Below, one piece after another: positions 44,636 to 56,253 of a DNA stretch of 64,000 bases. Under the pieces are notes generated by a model that did no database searches, had not been told where the DNA came from, and was given only the letters and a program-made list of their open reading frames with translations. Position 1 is the stretch's first letter. Each line of letters begins with the position of its first letter. The DNA is from Manihot esculenta (Eukaryota > Streptophyta > Magnoliopsida > Malpighiales > Euphorbiaceae): NCBI RefSeq assembly GCF_001659605.2, contig NC_035173.2, forward strand, positions 11,966,835 to 12,030,834. The letters run 5' to 3'. Both the position numbers and the translations under genes were made by a program.

Positions 44636-46831
44636 TGTAACGACCCGAAAATCGGACCGCTACCAGCGCTAGGATCCAGATCGGCTTAAGGCCGTCGGGA
44701 CCCGTAGCAAGCCAAACATTCATCCTGTAGACCTGTTTAATCCCATACATGATCAACAATTACATAAAAATTTAAAACTTTCTCATTTAATCATTCATTC
44801 ATTCTTTCGTCAAGCTTAACTTGTGCATGTACAAATCATAACATAAACCTCGCACTGGAGTCCTCATCAAATACTCCAATGGGTTAACATAATATATATT
44901 AAGCTTGGTTTACAATAATCATCATTTAACATTTAAGATCATGTACTAGAGAGGGATTAACAACATACTATGGTCAAGCACAACTCTAAACTTCCATAAG
45001 CATCATTACATTACATTTCTATACCATACTTTTACATTACATCATATTCATGTCCACAGCTAACTATTACATAAAACATGACTCTACTCTTGCTGACCTC
45101 CTGGTCTACCCTGTACCTGCAAACCTGGGGGTTAAGGGAGAGGGGTGAGCTATAAAGCCCAGTGAGCAAAATAAATAAACATTCAATTTAAGTTTCATGC
45201 TTTCATGAAATGCAACACATCACAAACAAATCACATCAAGGATGGACTTGTCACCAATAGTCCTCTACATAGTCCAATCGTGCCAGGGGCGTAGAATGGG
45301 CCTCACTGGTCTTTCTCTTAACATAGTGCCAGGGGAGTAGAATGGGCCTCACTGGCTATCCATACCGTATCATCATCATACCATAACATACAAGGACTAA
45401 AGGATCATTCAACATCCATCCACATCATCATCAAGTTATGCAATGCAACATATTCGTGAATTCTAATGCAAACAACCTATTATATCTCATGGCATACGTG
45501 ATGCATGTATCATGCTCAAAATTTATTTATTTGTTTTGAAACATAAGGAGTTATTCTACTCACCTCTGGCTGAAGCTCTAATGACTCTGAAGCAGCTATC
45601 TCACTGCTGAGGGCCTCGGTTCCTCGGGTCCAAACCTACACAGGTGGACTCAAATGAGGGACTAAACATCCATGAACATGACTCCAAAATACTCTCCAAA
45701 AACCCCCTAAAACACCTTAAAACAATCATAGAAATCATGCAAAGGAAGGCTGAACAGGGCACTTTCGGCGGCAGGTTCGGCGGTCGAAAGTCCCTCTAGA
45801 GCCAAAAGTCATGCACCTTCGGCGGCACTTTCGGCGGCCGAAGGTTCCCTCCAGAGACGAAACTCATGCATGTTCGGCGGCACCTTCGGCGGTCGAAACT
45901 CCCTTCCAGAGCCGAAAGTCCACTTTCGGGGGCAGGGTTTGGCAGCCGAAAGTTGGCCTCCACAGGCAGGTTCGGCGGCCGAAAGTCCCTTCGGCTGCCG
46001 AACCTGAGTTCTCCCAAAGGGCAGAAACTCAGCTCCAACATGCACAAAAGCCTCCCAACTCATTCACACATGCATTTACCTATTCTACAACAAGAAAACT
46101 CAAGCCAACAAGCACATAGGGGTCTCAAACTAACTTAAACTCCAACCAAAACACATCAAACAACCCACATTGCTCATAAACATAACATAAACCCATAAAC
46201 TTCAACAATAACCTAAACATGCATTTCTACCCCACAAAACTCATAAAACTTGTTTAAAACATACTAGAATGGCAGGATCGAAGCTTACCTCTTGAAGATC
46301 TAGAGGAGAAACGATCCTAACTTGGAGATGGGGGAGATCTCAACTCTTTGGTCTCCAAGCTCCAAAACTTCATCTTTTGCTCAAAAATCTTCAAATCAAG
46401 ATAAAACTCGTTAAAACTCTAAAGATCGGAGGAAAAACATAAAAAATGAACCATGGGAGAGCAGGGACTCACCGTGGCCGAAAATGGGGAGAAAACTCGC
46501 CCGTTTCGGCCATGGAGCCCTTTTATAGGGGCTGCCAGACCACCTTTCGGCAGCCTAAAGTGCCTCCAAAACTCATGCAAGTTCAGCGGCCGAACCTTTG
46601 AAACTTTCGGAAGCCTAACTTGTCCCCCTAAACTATCCAATGTTCGGCGGCCGAACCTGGAAATGCCTCCTTGGTCTTTTTCATTCAAAACTCAATTTCC
46701 ATCTTACTTAAAATCATCAAATACATTAAAACATTTTATGAAAACATGATTTTACCCTTCTAGAGGTTTCGACATCCGAGATTCCACCGGACGGTAGGAA
46801 TTCCGATACCGGAGTCTAGCCGGGTATTACA
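44636..46831 (-). repeat. 5' LTR of the minus-strand chromovirus
   Basis: It is 2,196 bp, 91 shorter than its partner. It has two cassette units (about 45280-45360) instead of three, and lacks about 20 bases of palindrome plus spacer near 46580. LTRs are identical at insertion, so these changes came later. The minus-strand donor GAG/GTAAGC near 46288 and the TATA box near 46522 are present. Confidence 0.93.
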
Positions 46832-46836
46832 GTTAT

Positions 46837-46903
46837 AGGAAGGATCTAAATGGCAAGAAAGAACCACGAACCTGGAATGTACAACACCTTAAGAGGTATT
46901 ATG
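46837..46903 (+). pseudogene. Tat-type polyprotein C-terminus
   Basis: The last codons read KDLNGKKEPRTWNVQHLKRYY, matching the usual PRTWNAEHLKRYY end of Tat integrase. This shows that the 9.8-kb chromovirus split the final exon-like stretch of the Tat coding region. The TRIM at 46904 is inserted at the end of the coding sequence. Confidence 0.75.
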
Positions 46904-47435
46904 TGTAACGGTTAGCTGCCTGCTTGCGACTTCCGTCCCACATCGTCAGATTATAGAAAATCTAAATTGTATATAATAGCTAGCACGAAACTACTAAACA
47001 ACTTGGGTTAACCATTTTGGGCTAAATGAAAATTGGGTCCAAAAGTTATTTGGGCCAGTTTGGGCTGAGCTCTTTCAATTGGTATTAGAGCCACCCTAGG
47101 TCAGACAAATTGTGCAGAGCTAGTGGGCCTGCGAGTAAAGGGCTACCCGTGTGAAATGAGGTGGAGCCGTCCAAGGTACTAGTGAACCACAATACCCAAG
47201 GGTCCGGTCCTAGTTAGCAATTGTATATGATTCAGTTGCGACGAGTACGTCGCAAATTTAGTGGGACTGAGTGTAACGGTTAGCTGCCGGATTGCGGCTT
47301 TCGTCCTTCATCGTCAGATTATAGAAAATCAAAATTGTATATAATAGCTAGTACAAAACTACTAAATAACTTGGGTTAACCATTTTGGGTCAAGTGGAAA
47401 GTGGGTCCAAAAGTTACTTGGACCGGACTGTTTCA
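46904..47435 (+). mobile_element. TRIM (miniature LTR retrotransposon, TSD TTATG)
   Basis: Short LTRs at 46904-47077 (174 bp) and 47272-47435 (164 bp) begin TGTAACGGTTAGCTGCC and end TTTCA. TTATG flanks both ends (46899-46903, 47436-47440). A primer-binding site TGGTATTAGAGCCA starts at 47080, and a purine-rich GTGGGACTGAG precedes the second LTR. The 190-bp interior cannot code for pol. It must have used proteins from another element. The 5S-like promoter of Cassandra TRIMs was not seen. Confidence 0.93.
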
Positions 47436-47556
47436 TTATGTGTGATTGTACTATTTGAGAATTATATGAAAAAAATGCAAGTTTTTTCATGACCATTCAC
47501 TCATCCTTGCTCAATTTTGTTTCAAAAAACTAGAGACAAGAAGAAGAAGAGGAAGG

Positions 47557-48090
47557 GATAAGGCCCTATGTATAAAAAACTATAATATAAGATAGTCTAA
47601 GGGCAAAAATTTATGCTATATAGTTAGCACTTAGCATTAGGCTAAGGCCGACACCAATAAAAAACTGCAATGCAAGATAGCCTAAGGACATAAATCTACA
47701 TTGTCTATTTACCATTCAGCATCAAGGCTAAGGCCTCACACATAAAAACTACAATGCAAGATAGCCTAAAAGAATAAATCTATATTTTCTAGTTAGTGCT
47801 TGGAATTAGGGCTAAGACTCTATGCATAAAAAAACTATAATACAAGATAGCCTAAGAGCATAAATCTACATTGTCTAGTTAGTTTGTCACGTTAAGGATA
47901 AGACCCTATGCATAAAAAAAACTAAAATACAAGATGGCCTAAGGGCATAAATTTACATTATCTAGCTAGCTCTCAGAATCAAAATTGAGGCCTCACACAT
48001 AAAAAACTACAACGCAAAATAGCCTTAAGGAAAAATCTACATTTTCTAGTTAATACTCGAAATCAAAGCCAAAGAGCCTGGAAATACCTC
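47557..48090. repeat. Degenerate tandem repeat, unit about 85 bp, six copies
   Basis: The marker ACAAGATAGCCTAAGG recurs at about 47579, 47664, 47749, 47833, 47923 and 48008, spaced 84-90 bases. Each unit also has a CTCACACATAAAAAACTA-like block and a TACATTGTCTAGTTAG-like block. Tandem repeats between coding region and 3' LTR are usual in Tat/Ogre elements, and this array directly follows the Tat coding end. Confidence 0.85.
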
Positions 48091-48284
48091 AGGGCTAAAG
48101 TTTTCAGTGAGTAATAAGGGCTAATGAACTAAGACAACACCTCAAGCTAAATTGCACAAATGGGTGATAAGGGCTTGGAAAGCTCGTATAGCACCTCAAG
48201 GCTAAAGTTCTAGATAAATGGTAAGAGCTAGAGTCCAAACAACACAATAGGGCTAACAAAGTCTTAATAGATGAAAAGGTCCAA

Positions 48285-49560
48285 ATATAATTATGTGTCA
48301 TGGATATAACTGCTATATCCCTTTGTATATTAAACAAATAATAAGGCATTATTTGCAATATTTTCCATCTTGCTTTCAAAACTCCAAAAGTTCGTTCAAT
48401 ATATCATTTTAGCGATGAATGCTAATAATTAAAAGTTTCTTTTGAATCCTCTTGGTCTTCTACCACGTTGAAAATCAGGTAAATAATATTTAATTTTTTT
48501 ATAAGGTATAAGATATTCTTCATCTTTTGGTATCCAACGACTGCTAAATAATATTTTCCTACACCTGAATATATTTTATTAAAAATAAGTCATACATGTG
48601 TAATATGTAAAAGATTGCGTTATTATATTTATGTGCATTTGTATACTTATTTTTATATGATCATATGAAACAAAAAAAATGAGAATTAAAATACTCATTT
48701 ACCTTATGGTGGTTTGGAAAATTTTTTTTTTATGGTATACTGAAAAAAGGCATAAGTTGTACCTTTACATCGTACCGTTACAAATGTAAATTGCATATGA
48801 AAGCTACAAGCAACCATGATATTTTAGTTAGGTACTCCCTTTTTACTAATATATCGAATTAATTTTTTTTTCTTGAAAACAAGCAGACACATGAGTTCCA
48901 CCAATTACTCTAATGCAGTACTATTTTAAAAATTAATTATTGTTAATAAAATACTTTATAATTTTTAATAATATTTATGATATAATATAATATTATATAT
49001 AAATGTAAGAAAAAAATCTATAAATATACTTTAAGATGAGACATATATCTATTATCATCAAGTATCTCAGGAAGAATAGCAATGAATGCCAGTTTTATAA
49101 GATTAATTAATAAGCACAACATTGCTTTTAGCATATCATGAAAGTTTTGATAGCTTCTCCTAAATGTTGAAATCTTTCTTGAACTTACCTATTTAAAGTT
49201 TTCAAAGCAAGAATATACAAAAATTGGCCAACTTTCTCTAAAGTAGTCATTTTCTTAGAAAATTTTAAGTGGTAGTGCTTCTCTAGGTCTAGACAAAGTT
49301 TTATTAATTTATATTTTATCCATTTTGAATAAATGAATACATCTTTTCTCATTACTTCTCATTATTTCACGTAGACATACAAGTCCAGTGTGGAATGAAT
49401 TCATATAAGGTTCTTTATGAATATAAGACACATAATAGCCACATATAATATTAACTTCATATAATATATGCCAAACTTCTTCATCATCATGATCAATAAT
49501 CATTTGCTGAAAAAATCTGTTTTCTATTAAAAAAGTAAACGTTAAATATACAAACAAAAT
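48285..49560 (-). pseudogene. PIF/Harbinger transposase (DDE) remnant
   Basis: On the minus strand the N-terminal part reads YIHKEPYMNSFHTGLVCLRE and CIHLFKMDKI. NR-VQERFQHLGE follows after a stop. The C-terminal part reads KYYLAV-GYQ, then YIERTFGVLKARWKILQ, MPYY and FNIQRDIAV, matching the end of the DDE_Tnp_4 transposase. The section around 48650-49050 is badly decayed and no complete catalytic triad is readable. The enzyme would cut and paste its own element. ORF1 of the same element lies at 58060-58990, split off by the Athila-like insertion. Confidence 0.8.
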
Positions 49561-49766
49561 ATAATAATTCTAAAACCACATGATAAGGCTTGAACTTTAT
49601 TTCAATGTCAAAAATTTCTAATCAAGAATTTACATAACTAAACTTTAAACATAAGCTAAAATAACCATTAATCCATATCGAAAAATAATATTACAACCAT
49701 TTCCATTTGGTTTCTGCATTTTGGAAAGTATTATACATCTCCCTTTTTTACTTTGGGTTGAGTAAG

Positions 49767-52700
49767 TGATAGAGCATATTTTAGTCCATATTATCATGAT
49801 CTTAAAACTGCCAAAAAGTGCCAAATATGGAAAGTGCCAAAAAAGGAAAGTTTTCAAATATGGAAAGTGCTAAATAAGGAAAGTTTTTTGATAAGGAAAG
49901 TGCCAGAAAAGGAAAGCGCAATCAACAGATTCTTTGAAATTCAAATTGCAGATTCTTCTTTCCTTATTCAGAAGGTGAAGCCAATTATGGAAAGTGTCAA
50001 ATAAGGAAAGTTTTCAGAAAAGGAAAGTCCTCAAATAAGGGAAGTGCAGAAGCAAAAGAAAATAAGGAAAGCTCAGTCAAAAGATTATTTGAAATTCAAA
50101 TCGCAGATATTTCTTTCCTCATTCAAAGATATACACACACTGCAGCAGTCAAATCTTCCTATTTAGGCAACAAGATCTCATGAAGACGCATTTGCATCTT
50201 CTGCTGTAACGACCCGGAAACCGGACCGCCACCGGCGCTAGGATCCAGATCGGCTTAAGGCCGCCGGGACCCGTAGCAAGCCAAACATACATACTATTAC
50301 CTGGTCAAATCCCATACATGATTAAAACTTAACCATAAAAACATGAAAACTGAACATCTGTTGAACCCAAACCTGACCTGTGCATGTATCCTGACATGAA
50401 ACATACATCATAAAATCATAAAATCATAAAACCTCCACTGGAGTCCTCATCATATACTCCAATGGGGTAACATTACACGCCTCAGGTTTGGTTCTCAACT
50501 CAACATATAACATAAACATAACCATGCATTAACAGGGACTAACCAGTCTATAGGGCCAAGCACAACTAATCCATAGACACAACTTTACTTAACATTACAT
50601 TATCTTACATGAATTTATAATACATGTCCACTCTAACATACTAAACATAAACATAATCTAAGCTATTACAACATGCATATCTTAACCTTGACTTTACCCT
50701 GCAGTTTCTGGACTCTGACTTAAACCTGCAACACTGGGGTTAGGGGAAAGGGGTGAGCTAAAAAGCCCAGTGAGTAGAAACAGAAAAAAACCATTCATTA
50801 ATTACATGCTTTCATGAAATGCGTCATAACACAAGTAAATCACATAACTTTCTCTGGTCCGTCTCGGGGTTCATGCAGATAGCTATTCCCCACGGAGTGT
50901 TTTCTGAGAGTACTCTTGAATTGCTAGCATCTTTACTCTCAAGGATCGGACATGACCCCAAAAATCCCTCTGTCGGTGCCCGGCTCCCCAAAGAAGCTCA
51001 CAGGACTAACATAGACATAACATGGTGTCTGGTCCACAAAGAGCACACATGGACTTTCCTACAGGTACTCGTCCGGCTCTCAAAGGACTTAGACAAGACT
51101 CAATGACAGATATGGGCTATTGGAGTCGCCTTGGTCCAAACCTACCTCAGCATCAACATGAAATAATGCAATGCAACATATTCGTGAACTAGTGCAATCA
51201 ACCTACTATACATAATCATGATGCGTGCTCATGCTTTAGGCATTAGAATTTCTTAAAATAAAACATTAAGTTTAGTTCTACTCACCTCCTGGCAGACGCC
51301 GACTGACTCTGCACCTGCTAGCACTAATGGCCTCCTCGGTCTCTCGGGTCCGATCCTACACAGGTGGACTCGAATGAGGTGCCAAACATACTCTAACAAC
51401 TCATAAACATACCCCCAAAAACCCCTCTAAACATCACGTATATATGCATGGAAAACACCCAAGAAAAGGCTGTACAGAGCACTTTCGGCGGCACCTTCGG
51501 CGGCCGAAAGTTTCCTCCAGAGACGAAACTCGGGCAGGTTCGGCGGCACCTTCGGCGGCCGAAAGTCCCAGACAGAACCGAAACTCCACTTTCGGGGGCA
51601 GGCTTCGGCAGCCGAAACTGCCTTCACAAGAGGGTTCGGCGGCCGAAAGTCACTTCGGCGGCCGAACCTGAGCTTCTGCCAAAGGGCAGAAACTCGGCTC
51701 CTCATGCACATTTGCTTCCCAACACCTCAAATCATGCATAAACTTGTTTCTACACATGCATACACATCATACATCACACCTAGGGGTCTCAAACTATAAT
51801 ATACCCCAACTACAACACTTCAAACAACACATTTCCGACATACATTGTTCAAATCATAACATAAACCCATAAACCTATTCATGAACTAAACATGCCTTTA
51901 ACCCCCCATAGATCTTCATAAAACTTATTTAAAACATAAAAAGAGTTCAAGATCGACCCTTACCTCTTGAAGATCGAGAGGAAGACGACCTAAACTCGGG
52001 GGTTGGAGAGATTTGGTTCTTGAACCTCCAAGCTCCAAAAACCTTGCTCAAAAGCTCAAATCTTTCAAAACCAAGTTGAAACTCGTTAAATCTTACAAGA
52101 TTTGAGGAGAAATCGTTAAAAATGAACCAAGGGAGAGTAGGGACTCACCGTGGCCGAAAATGGGGAGAAAACTCCCTGTTTCGGTCATGGCGTCCATTTT
52201 TAGGGCTGGCCAAAAACACCTTCGGAGGCCGAACGTGCCTCCAAAACTCATGCAAGTTCGGCGGCCGAACATGGAGATTCGGCGGCCGAACCTGGTTTCT
52301 GCCCAACTCAACTTTCGGAGGCCAAAGGCACACCCGAAACCAAACCATGTTCGGCGGCCGAACATCACTTTCGGCGGCCGAACCTGGCAGACTCCTCCTT
52401 GGTCTTTTCTCTTCAAAACTCAATTCTTTTTCAATTAAAACCATTGAAATCATTATAAAAACATTTAGAAAATACATTTTACCCTTCTAGAGAGATCCAA
52501 CACCCTAGATTCCGCCGGAGGGTAGGAATTCCGATGCCGGATTCTAGCCGGGTATTACATCTGCGTTCAGCATTCAAAATTCAAAAGAAGGCTCCACCTA
52601 AAAAGGAAAGACTGGACAGATTCACTTTCCCTTCTGCATTCAATGACTGCGCTCCACTTCCTCTTCTGCAATCCGTGCGCATCCTTCCTCTTCTGAAGCC

Positions 52701-53810
52701 TGATCCGCGCGCCTCCTTCCTTCCGGAGAATTTGCAACGCGATTCTTTCCTTTTCAGCACTTTGGGCAGCCTCTTCACTAATTAGGAAGCAAGTATGACC
52801 TAGGGTAGCACTTTCAACTATAAAAAGACACATAAGGAGCCTCCACACAACCTTTAAGCCCCCCTTGGGAGGCACCTACGAAATTTACATCTCTTCTTCT
52901 ACCTTTCTTCTTTTCTTTTATTTTTGGTTTTGTTTCAGCCATGAGACGCTGAAATCTTTTATTCTAGTTGAAGATTAGGTGATGCTTTAGTTGTTTTATT
53001 GATTGGGAGACTTGATCAAACATTGTTTAACTTTTGGTTATTCAATATATGTGCAATTTTATGCTTGATTTCAATATTGCTTTGTTGTTTAGATCTACGT
53101 TGATTCTTGATTGCAAAGTAATAATATGTTAGTTTGGATGATTTAAGTCCGTAATTGCTTGGATTATTCAAATATAAGAACACTTGGTGTAAAAACTAAG
53201 GAAATTGTATGATCTAACGACATCTCATGCGTTTGAGTAGTTAGGATTGGATCTCTCTCTTTCTTCATGCAATTAACAATTGTTTGATGCCTAAGGCCCA
53301 AGGATGTTCCTTGGCAATTTGTTAATTAGTAATTAATTAGAGGATGTTCTCTAATTGGTTTAATCATAAGGAGAGACATGGTGGTGAGAAGCGTCTTCCA
53401 TCTCCATAACTAATCTATTGAATTAATCAAAAGAAACTAAGTGTCAATGATCAATCCCAACAACTAAAGTGGATCCAATTCTTCAACTAGAGCTTTCTTA
53501 TTATTTATTTCTCTTTTATTTTATTATTCGCTTATTTTAATTGCTTTCAGTAGTTTATTAATCAAATCAATCTCAAACCCCCCATTTTACTTTTACTGCA
53601 ATTTATTTTTATTCCGCTTCCAGTTTATCTCGTTTTCAGTTTTCTTCTTTTTCAATTTATTTTTGTTTCAGTTTATTTTATTGGTCTTGATAAGAAAAAT
53701 AGGTAAGTTCTCAATTCCCCGTTGATTCAATCCTTTCACCACTATCTGCAGTTGTAAATTGTTGATAACCAGAAAGGTTATTTTTGACCGACTTCGACAA
53801 CTGTGAGTCA
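49767..53810 (+). repeat. 5' LTR of the Athila-like element, split by a solo LTR
   Basis: Without the insertion at 50205-52559 and one TSD copy this LTR is about 1,684 bp, against 1,798 bp for the 3' LTR. It lacks about 100 bases after ATCATGATCTTA (49802) that the 3' LTR keeps (56285-56385); both junctions carry CTTA, so a deletion by short homology is likely. It holds a run of AAGGAAAG-type repeats (49830-50075) and a CTATAAAAAGACAC TATA region near 52819. Confidence 0.9.
50205..52559 (-). repeat. Solo LTR of the chromovirus family, long form (TSD TCTGC)
   Basis: It is 2,355 bp, TGTAACGACCCGG to CGGGTATTACA on the + strand, with TCTGC on both sides (50200-50204, 52560-52564). Palindromes cluster at 51484-51665 and 52255-52385. 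The variable cassette (about 50850-51130) is unlike any other copy here: it holds GGTCCG, GTGCCCGGCTCCCC and CAAAGGACTTAG segments, and no GTAGAATGGG units. It lies in the 5' LTR of the Athila-like element, so it is younger than that element. Confidence 0.95.
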
Positions 53811-53815
53811 AAAAT

Positions 53816-53833
53816 TGGCACCGTTGCCGGGGA
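53816..53833 (+). other. Primer-binding site of the Athila-like element
   Basis: TGGCACCGTTGCCGGGGA lies five bases after the LTR end. Sites of the form TGGCGCCGTTGCCGGGG are standard in Athila and some Tat elements; here the fifth base is A. Confidence 0.85.
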
Positions 53834-53966
53834 GTTGATTTAACTTATTTGTTTTTCTTTCAGGACCAAAAAAAAAAAGCACCACCTTTGCGCAGGAGCA
53901 ACTTCTGCAACACATTCGGCCGCCGAACATCTCACCGAAGGCACAGTCACATCGCAGATCTGAATC

Positions 53967-55253
53967 ATGGATGAGGTAAGTACATCTGATCTTTCTTTTC
54001 TGACATCTTTTATGAAAGATTTTGCCATAGGAATAGTTCAACAGGTTCAAGCATTTCAACCACCAAGGCCATATGGGACCTATGCATATGTAGGACACCC
54101 AACTGATCAATGTCCTATGCTTTATGGGAATAGTCAGCCTAGACATACATTTGGAGGATTCAATGACCAACCAGTTCATGCATATGGAGGATTCTACGAA
54201 CAACCAAGACATGATCCCTACTATAATACATACAATCCAGGTTGGGGAGACTATCCAGACTTCAGTTATGCAGAGGCTAACAACTACCAGGATTATCAAG
54301 GATATCAAGCCCAACCAGAACCTCCAAGTACCTACCAACACCTTGAGAAGATGATGGAGACATTGGCAGTATCTTTACAAAATCTCAAATAGCGGATAGA
54401 ACAATTGGCCACCGCAAAAAGTGCAGACATGTTGAGAAGAGAGGAAGAATTTCAAGATGATGAGACAGATGATGAAAGCTCACAAGTACAAGAGCAAGCT
54501 GCTGAAGAGAAACAATCAGAAAACTGTTTGTCCAAACAAACTGGTCAAACAGAACCTGTTGATAGTTTAGATGTCATTGATTATTTGAGCAAAGATGTCT
54601 TTTATATAAATCAAGATGATATACTAAACAATGATCCTTGCAGGGAAGAGAGCCAGAAAGAGCCAGAACTGAAAGAAACTGACTGTTGCTTACAACAGGT
54701 GAACTGCAACCATGCGCAGAACAAGGAAGAGCCGATCGCACCTCTTCAGATCAGCCTTGCGCAGACTGAAAGCACCACCTTTCAACCGCCGAACCTCTCA
54801 CCACAGCTTCCATCGCATGAAACTCCTTCCAGTCATCCCTTTCAGGTAAATCTTGCGTAGAAGGAGCAATCTGAAACCAATTCAGCCATAGAGCCAATGC
54901 AAACAGTCCATGCTCACAAGGAACAAATGGTATTCCAAGCACCTAAACCAAAGGACCATGCGGATCAATGCTTGCCCAAACCTCCGGATAAGGTAGAGTT
55001 TATTTTGCCAAATTTTAGTACCAATTTGCAGCTACACATGGAGAAACATGAATTGGAGTTCAAAGTGCTTCCCAATCATCTCAAAAATGCAAACATAAGG
55101 GCTAGAGGTACACCTCATCTGAAAGAGGAGAAGCTAATCATGTTACTTCATGAGTACATGGAAAAAATAGGATGGGCTATGACCAAATCAAAAGGAGTGC
55201 TACACTTTCTACTCAATGCAGTTGGGACCCTTTTCCCTTCTCCAATTACTTGA
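53967..55253 (+). pseudogene. Gag-derived ORF of the Athila-like element, two in-frame stops
   Basis: One frame runs from ATG 53967 to TGA 55253, broken only by TAG at 54390-54392 and 54858-54860. The first part reads GHPTDQCPMLYGN and YNPGWGDYPDFSYAEANN, the C-terminal gag signature of Athila elements, then a Gln/Leu coiled-coil-like tail. The middle is acidic and low complexity. The last part reads LEFKVLPNHLKNANI and LHEYMEKIGWAMTKSKG, the linker that precedes RT in Athila pol, after which RT is absent. A deletion thus joined the linker directly to the 3' region. Confidence 0.8.
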
Positions 55254-56253
55254 GCCTTGATCAAGTGGATCGCACCATGCACACCACACCCAGGGGAGTA
55301 CTCAGTTTCTTTTGCATTTTAATATTTTCTATACATTGAGGACAATGCATGATTTAGGTGTGGGGGTGTATATTTTTGACTTTTTATTTTTAATTTTTGC
55401 TTTAGTTCTCAGTTTGAATTTTTGTTTTCATTTTGAATGTGATTTTTTTTCATTTTTTTCATTTTTCCACAGCTTCTCGTTTGTGTTTTGATTTGCTTTA
55501 CTCAAACTTATGAACTATGTTGGATGAGCTTTTCTTTCCATGACCCCATTGATGTGATAACTCTTTAAACTTATGTTGAATCAATTGCAGTGAGTTATAT
55601 TCATGCTTGAGAATTGCCTTTTGAATTGAATCTTTGAGCTTGCCATGGTGAAAAATATATTGATGACACTTATTAGAGAGAATGAATTTAAATTGTGTGA
55701 ATGGACTTAATGTGACTTGTTTTAGCAATTGGTGTTGATTTGCCCAAATCATTGAGAGAAAGAAAATTCAGCAAAGGCAAAGACCTCAAAAGCATAAATT
55801 AAAAACTGTTCCAATGGTCAAAAGACTATGAACAGAGCTAGTAGCCACTTGGACAGGTGACCAACTGAGTAACTGGAGGTGGGTATCACCAATATGTACC
55901 TTCACATCAAAAGGTTGGTGACTTTTTCAAGCAAAACTTAAATGCAAAAGGCTGAATATGGTACTTCAAGGTAAGGGCAAATCACTCTGAAAGCTAGAAA
56001 AAGCCTTATCTGAACAAATAATATGAGCATGTATGATCTCTCTCTTGAGTAAAACAAATCCTAGCCATGGTAAGTAAAGGAAAACAAGGAAAGAAGGTGA
56101 GTAATCTTCATGCATACATTCTTCACTGCAATGATTCAAAATAGGGGTCTAGAGTAAGAGCTTAAGTGGAAATAAGGATCAAGTAGCAAAGAAAGCTTAT
56201 TTGACTATGTTTATTTGCTTGAGGACAAGCAAAAGGCTAGGTGTGGGGGTATT

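Larger units (their letters stand above)
36989..46831 (-). mobile_element. Full-length Ty3/Gypsy chromovirus, long LTRs (TSD GTTAT)
   Basis: Long LTRs at 36989-39275 and 44636-46831, tRNA-iMet primer-binding site, polypurine tract, and gag-pol on the minus strand are all present. GTTAT flanks it (36984-36988, 46832-46836). Its proteins closely match those of the + strand element at 13563-20792, so both belong to one family despite LTRs of 2.2-2.3 kb against 0.93 kb. Stops and frameshifts make it defective. It is inserted in the last part of the Tat coding region. Confidence 0.96.
23380..48260 (+). mobile_element. Decayed Tat-type Ty3/Gypsy element, host of many nested insertions
   Basis: Remnants of gag, protease, RT, RNase H and integrase appear in order on the + strand in the gaps between at least seven insertions. 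The coding always resumes at the expected point after each TSD. Pieces: 23560-24024, 26269-27806, 28294-28734, 31441-32401, 32862-34384, 36739-36988 and 46837-46903. A tandem-repeat 3' region follows. All pieces contain stops, so the element is old. Its LTRs were not identified, so the outer limits are approximate. Confidence 0.8.

Noticed and set aside
46904..47435. Cassandra-type TRIM with 5S rRNA promoter
   Set aside because: No 5S-like internal promoter blocks are visible in its LTRs.
52567..52875. 102-aa minus-strand open frame, repeated at 56808-57182
   Set aside because: It occurs in both LTRs of the Athila-like element, is non-coding LTR sequence, and resembles no known protein.
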